7,205 bases of DNA from an uncultured Pseudomonadota bacterium. GTDB lineage: Bacteria; Pseudomonadota; Gammaproteobacteria; Burkholderiales; Rhodocyclaceae. Position numbers and translations under genes: made by a program. Positions 6,663 through 7,205 of the stretch are shown here, piece by piece. The notes beneath the pieces are model-generated. The model saw only the letters and a program-made list of their open reading frames with translations, had not been told where the DNA came from and ran no database searches. Where the stretch lies: assembly GCA_903939665.1 (NCBI GenBank), contig CAJAHZ010000320.1:1-7205 (forward strand). Reading direction: 5' to 3'. Position 1 is the first letter of the stretch, and each line of letters opens with the position of its first letter.

Positions 6663-7205
6663 AGCGCAGCGCCTCCGCCGGATTGACGCGCGAAGCGCGC
6701 CAGCTCGGATAAATCGTCGCCACCAGCGCCAGCACGAAGGCCACCCCGGTGATCGTCGTCACATCGCGCCACTGCAGTTCGGATGGCAGGTTGGAGATGT
6801 AATAAACCTCCTTGGCGAGAAACTGCGTACCGAGCAAGCGTTCGATGAACGGCACGACGACATCGACATTAAGCGCCAGCGTCACGCCACCGGCGATGCC
6901 CATGCCCAGACCGATGAAGCCGATCAGCGCCCCCTGCACCATGAAGATCGCCATGATACTGCCCGGGCTGGCCCCGAGCGTACGCAGAATGGCAATGTCG
7001 GCCTGCTTGTCAGTCACCGCCATGACCAGCGTCGACACGATATTGAACGCGGCAACAGCGACAATCAGCGAAAGGATGATGAACATCATGTTCTTCTCGA
7101 TCTGCACGGCGCGGAAGAAGTTGGCGTGGCTGCGCGTCCAGTCGCTGATGAAGGCCTCGGCGTCGATGCGCCCGGCCAGTTCGCGGGCGACGCGCGGCGC
7201 CTTGA
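6655..7205 (-). CDS. lolC: Lipoprotein-releasing ABC transporter permease LolC/LolE family (N-terminus outside window)
   Basis: The frame is open from the right edge to a TGA at 6655-6657, giving 182 residues of C-terminal protein. Family members are about 415 residues, so over half is missing. The GTG at 7105-7107 is internal, because the conserved DWTRSHANFFRAVQIEKN block spans it. The visible part is the end of the periplasmic domain followed by the FtsX-like permease domain. Three membrane segments are visible, starting MMFIILSLIVAVAAFNIV, SIMAIFMVQGALIGFIG and VTTITGVAFVLALVATIY. TDKQADIAILRTLGAS between the first two is the cytoplasmic coupling region that contacts LolD. The C-terminus SWRASRVNPAEALRYE is typical. 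It forms the membrane channel part of LolCDE. Whether the organism has separate LolC and LolE or a single LolC/E-type (LolF) permease cannot be decided here. Confidence 0.95.
   Translation of the reverse strand, partial: KAPRVARELAGRIDAEAFISDWTRSHANFFRAVQIEKNMMFIILSLIVAVAAFNIVSTLVMAVTDKQADIAILRTLGASPGSIMAIFMVQGALIGFIGLGMGIAGGVTLALNVDVVVPFIERLLGTQFLAKEVYYISNLPSELQWRDVTTITGVAFVLALVATIYPSWRASRVNPAEALRYE
6672..6676 (-). promoter_or_regulatory. Ribosome-binding site of lolD, inside lolC
   Basis: The minus strand reads GGAGG, then 9 nt, then the lolD ATG at 6662. It lies within the last codons of lolC. This strong site fixes the start and allows new initiation by ribosomes finishing lolC. Confidence 0.8.

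Noticed and set aside
1..7205. CRISPR array, tRNA, rRNA, insertion sequence or DNA-uptake repeat
   Set aside because: Reading both strands gave no regularly spaced repeats, no cloverleaf-like sequence, no transposase frame with terminal repeats, and no recurring 10-12-mer that could serve as an uptake signal near comEC.

Overview
The window looks like an ordinary chromosomal stretch of a GC-rich Gram-negative bacterium, most likely a betaproteobacterium; a Rhodocyclales-type relative is my best guess from protein style and gene order. The LolC and LolD proteins need an outer membrane and lipoprotein sorting, which fits this. No phylogenetic search was possible.

Layout: almost everything is on the minus strand and reads from right to left. 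At the right edge is the C-terminal part of lolC (6655-7205), whose stop overlaps the start of lolD (5970-6662) by 8 nt. After a 104-bp gap with a possible flagellar-type promoter comes a full-length methyl-accepting chemotaxis receptor (3847-5865). Next, after 53 bp, is comEC/rec2 (1445-3793), the DNA-uptake channel of natural competence. After 93 bp holding a strong RNA hairpin comes an alpha/beta hydrolase (449-1351). The only plus-strand gene is the C-terminal end of a probable ParA/MinD-like P-loop ATPase (1-424), which converges on the hydrolase with 24 bp between the two stops.

The genes do not form one pathway. LolC and LolD act together to release lipoproteins from the inner membrane. 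The receptor belongs to chemotaxis and ComEC to DNA import. The hydrolase has no assigned substrate. Shared strand and short gaps make partial co-transcription possible, but the receptor has its own good ribosome-binding site and possibly its own promoter.

I found no evidence of a new multi-gene system. There is no CRISPR array, tRNA, rRNA or insertion sequence. The points most worth a second look are a 4 x 9-bp in-frame tandem repeat in comEC, a 13-bp hairpin between comEC and the hydrolase that pairs better in the minus-strand RNA than in the plus-strand RNA, a sigma-28-like promoter before the receptor, and the receptor's place between lolD and comEC. No stretch longer than about 105 bp lacks a gene.
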